The position numbers were made by a program, and so were the translations under genes. The notes beneath the pieces were generated by a model. The model worked only from the letters and a program-made list of their open reading frames with translations. It did not search any database and had not been told where the DNA came from. Below are positions 60,632-64,000 of a stretch of DNA of 64,000 bases, in pieces (within the stretch, counting starts at the first letter, position 1; each line of letters begins with the position of its first letter). The stretch is from Physella acuta (taxonomy: Eukaryota > Mollusca > Gastropoda > Physidae), in NCBI RefSeq assembly GCF_028476545.1, contig NW_026731675.1:62001-126000 (forward strand), in the 5' to 3' direction.

Positions 60632-60892
60632 GTTCCAAAAGACCTACATACTGCAATAAACTTGACTAAATATCATCAATTCATCAAAGACCTACTGTAG
60701 CAAAAATGGGAAACAATTTTCTAGTGATCTGAGTCTCATAATAACTAGTGTACAACGAAGTCTTGCGTTGTGTTGTGTTACATTGTAAACAAACCGTGAA
60801 TGTCGTTGGTTGGGTTGTTAGAAAATATGTGCGTGTTTTATTTTGGGGTTGTTAGAAATTATGTGCATGTTTTATTTTGGGGTTTTTAGAAA

Positions 60893-60898
<6 letters not shown>

Positions 60899-60968
<70 letters not shown>
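60899..60968. repeat. (TA)n microsatellite in copy B
   Basis: Copy A has only ATGTATATAAATATAAA at the same place, so the array expanded in B or was lost in A. Confidence 0.97.
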
Positions 60969-60972
<4 letters not shown>

Positions 60973-61220
60973 TGTGATATTTTCAAATATTTGTATAATG
61001 TAAGTATAATGTAAATGTTATGTTATGTTTATAAGAAATATATAATTGTCATATTTATAAGAAAAATGCCATGTTTGTTCAAAATGTCTAAATGTCATGT
61101 TTGTAAGAAATATGTAACTATAACAGTTTGTAAAAAAATATGTGTAAATGTCATGTTTGTAAGAAATGTGAAAATGTCATGTTTGTAAGAAATGTGAAAA
61201 TGTCATGTTTGTAAGAAAGG

Positions 61221-62006
61221 CATGAATGGAGGCAACACGAGCTGGTTAAAGGACAAACGCGTGGGTGTTACACAAGCACGTGCATGCCAAGGTCATGTAT
61301 CAAGGCGTGCCTAATGTATACACCAGATCTTGTCAGCCTCGCTTCCCGTATCCCAAATTAGCCGCCATCATGTTCCCCCCATTTCCCATCTTCTAGTTGT
61401 GTATTTATCCTACCATCCAACAGCCCCAGCCATTGTTACTTAACAAAGCCATACCGTCCCCACTTTGTGCTTGTTGTTTTTTCTTCTAGCTGTGACGTAA
61501 CGAGCCTCAACACTTGACATTCCTGAGAGGTTTATAAATAAATATAATTGTGGATCCTCGGGGGTCCGCGCTGTTAACCTCGCCCCACTGCTCTTAAGAG
61601 AATAGCATCAAAGATTATCTCCCTGCACGCGCCAGCCAACTGCCGCATTTTTTTTTCTCGGAATACGGGGGTGGTGTAGAGGGGGGGGGTGTAGATCTGT
61701 GTCTTTTACAAGTGTTATTTCCTGCGAGTTGAAGAAAACAAGTGCGGTTGGAAATATAACTTAGATCATTACTTATAACGACGTGCTGAGAAGATAAAAT
61801 TGGGGGAAACGTGCCTGTCTATGCCAATGGCAAGATCTAAAAAAAATATTTGCTTCCTTAAAGTTCACGAAAACGCAAAGAATGCGCGCGCAATTTGAGA
61901 TCAGTTTGTTTGAAACTTTATCTTAGCAGGTGTCATCCAATTACAGCCACCAATTCTTCTGTTTCCTGTCGTATGGCAGGCTACATCTTTATCTCAGTTT
62001 GGTGGA
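61221..62006. other. Near-identical core of the duplication (copy B)
   Basis: 786 bp matching 52620-53405 with only a handful of differences. Contents are as described for copy A. Confidence 0.6.
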
Positions 62007-62041
62007 GTTGTGCGCATCTTTGTGCGCACCGTTGTCTCACA

Positions 62042-62088
<47 letters not shown>

Positions 62089-62128
62089 ATAAAATAGAAA
62101 TATATATAAGCCGAACAGTAAATTTTGA
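62007..62128. mobile_element. 122-bp insertion specific to copy B
   Basis: Copy A reads straight from GTTTGGTGGA into AAATTAGAGGG. Copy B has in between a hairpin GTGCGCA-TCTTT-GTGCGCAC, a T run of about 34, GTGTGTGTGT, and AGCCGAACAGTAAATTTTG. It may be a minus-strand retroposon (the T run as a reversed poly(A)) or filler DNA. No clear target duplication beyond two bases is visible. Confidence 0.5.
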
Positions 62129-62379
62129 AAATTAGAGGGTTTTTTTTAACTACAAGCAATATTGTATCAAATCTATAAATAGCTAGAAAGTTCAGTCTGA
62201 GTGTACACATGACGTAATTGTCTTTGTTTGTCGATCAGAGCTCAGAGTTCAAGTTGGTAAAAAAAAACTCGGTTTTACAAGTGTTATTGTTCTTAATTTA
62301 ACAGTTTAATTACCGAAACAATGAGTAATCAAGTAGGCCTACCTCTGTCAACGACAACTATTTGTCAGACATACTAGTG

Positions 62380-62508
<129 letters not shown>

Positions 62509-62949
62509 CACATAAGAATTTAAATGTTTTACTAGAAATTTTTGAGCTGGGGCTTGTAGTGATATACTGGATTTAGAAATGTATAATATAAAGAGGTTTG
62601 TGGATATCATATAACACGATGTAGATGGGTTACAAGTCATATTCAGCTTTATATAATTTTTGCACCATTTCTAAAAGCCCAATTTTCAAAAGTCCAGTAA
62701 TAAATAGATGATAGAAGTGAGATTATTTAAAGTGTAGTTTAGCGAAATAAAATGCCCATTTAGTTCCAAGTTTTAAAGTAGATTTTCTTAAATCGATCAA
62801 TGTTCAGTAACGTTTCTTCTAGCATGAGTCTCACATACGAGCGACTCTGTCCTTAGATTCTAGACTCCAGGAGAGGTGGACGTGGGTGGCAACAAGGTCT
62901 AGCACTTCGTGTCTGTCTATTGTCAACACCACGGCTGTTAATAAAAAAG

Positions 62950-63267
62950 GTTATCAAATACAAAGGGACGTAAGCTTCTCTGTGATAGAGGACAGACATT
63001 ATCTCCCTTATCACCCGCCTGTGGTTTTTTCTTTACAAAAGGGAGATGACTTGTTTAGAAAGGGGAAGTTTCTATTAGATAACTATCGTTGGAGAGGGTT
63101 GATAGATCTTTCAAAGGGCTAACCAAATTACATCGTTTGTGGTCGGGTGGGGTGGTGAGTAACGTGCGATCACGTGATGTTTGTTGAGCTCACGCTGTAG
63201 GCATGCTGGTGACGCTGATATTTGTGTGAGAACGGTGATGTTGTCAGGATCCGGGGAAAGACAACTC
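62950..63267. other. Intergenic, no gene seen
   Basis: Unique-looking sequence with no supported gene. Confidence 0.4.
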
Positions 63268-63774
63268 GGGTCGTACATAAATGACGTCACTCTGACGGTA
63301 GGGATAGCAGGACATTAGCCCTGTTAATTCCTCCACCCCTGACATCTTTCCCTGTCAATTACTTCTACACTCCTCCCCCCGGTCATTTAGAGGTAGCGGT
63401 GTGAAAAGGATAGCTTAAAGAAACGATAGGGATAGGGAGATGTATAGGGATGTGGATAATATGTATTGTAAAAAGATGAAACGTCATACACTAAGATTTT
63501 TGTGACACTGTGTGACGAGGGGGTGTGCTAAAGAAAATGTCAAATCAGAATGTAACATTTTAAAAACACTTTCTGGTGAACTGTAATAAAAATTGATCAA
63601 TGCTTCTAACTTTCACCCAAACAAGGTAGTTTAATAGAAATTGATGTATTAAAAAATGCGTTTAGGTAGGGGTCATAGGCTGAAAGGTAACGTCATTTGA
63701 AGGGAATAGTCTGACTTGTAGTGTGGAGGGTGTGGGATGATGTAAAAATGCGTGACGTTATTAATAAACGACCC
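63268..63774. mobile_element. Divergent MITE of family M2
   Basis: The left end is GGGTCGTACATAAATGACGT and the right end CGTGACGTTATTAATAAACG followed by ACCC. The internal blocks TGTGACGAGG, AATAAAAATTGATCAATG and GTCATAGGCTGAAAGGTAACG keep the order seen at 15217 and 50645. No target duplication is recognised. Confidence 0.6.
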
Positions 63775-64000
63775 TCTAGCTTAGAAAGAAAAAGGAATAC
63801 AATCAACAGGATCAATGAATTTCCCCTTTTATTTTGCACCGATCCTTTCTTTTCTAGGCACCCCAAGACAACGGGCCACTTGTTCTACCTCCTGACTCAG
63901 TGCAGAGAAGAAAGTTAATGCTTTTATTCTCAGTTTACTTTATTAACTTTTTTAAGTTCTTTTGGAGAGCCCTTCGCAAAATAGCTCATTTGTTTTGGTG
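63775..64000. other. Intergenic, no gene seen
   Basis: End of window, with no supported feature. Confidence 0.4.

Overview
This is animal nuclear DNA, AT-rich and packed with repeats. It is most likely from a lophotrochozoan, and a gastropod mollusc is my best guess. The reasons are a metazoan-type AP-5 sigma gene, a spliced kelch gene, an animal-type tRNA-His, several hAT-type MITEs, a tRNA-derived SINE family and a Helitron carrying internal tandem repeats. The organism is an inference; no rRNA or mitochondrial marker is present.

Only two protein genes can be supported, both on the + strand near the middle. AP5S1 (39481-40107) is a complete single-exon gene for the sigma subunit of the AP-5 adaptor complex. 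About 4 kb downstream is an eight-coding-exon gene (44080-48778) for a 377-residue, six-bladed kelch propeller of the KLHDC1/KLHDC2 type. It keeps most of the residues that bind C-terminal degrons in KLHDC2 but seems to lack the C-terminal cullin-adaptor tail. Its first intron is GC-AG, intron 2 holds a hAT MITE and intron 5 is nearly all a Mutator-like element. A tRNA-His (GTG) lies at 36348-36419 inside a segment bounded by 19-bp direct repeats.

Layout: 1-15 kb has no gene but holds minisatellites (19, 13, 29, about 20 and 29 bp), MITEs with 8-bp target duplications and SINE copies. At 15.6-19.1 kb is a 3.5-kb minisatellite of mixed 24- and 29-bp units. At 20.4-23.2 kb is a 2.85-kb Helitron-type element containing six 342-bp tandem units and a 5'-truncated retroposed mRNA. 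From 24.6 to 30.1 kb six different tandem arrays follow one another. At 33.6-37.2 kb hAT elements, a foldback element with a nested MITE, and the tRNA are clustered. From 39 to 50 kb is the genic part. At 51.1-54.2 and 59.7-62.9 kb are two direct copies of a roughly 3-kb segment; a 786-bp core within them is almost identical while the flanks have diverged. A piggyBac transposase relic lies between them.

All coordinates, splice junctions and repeat comparisons were read by eye. No database search or alignment was run.
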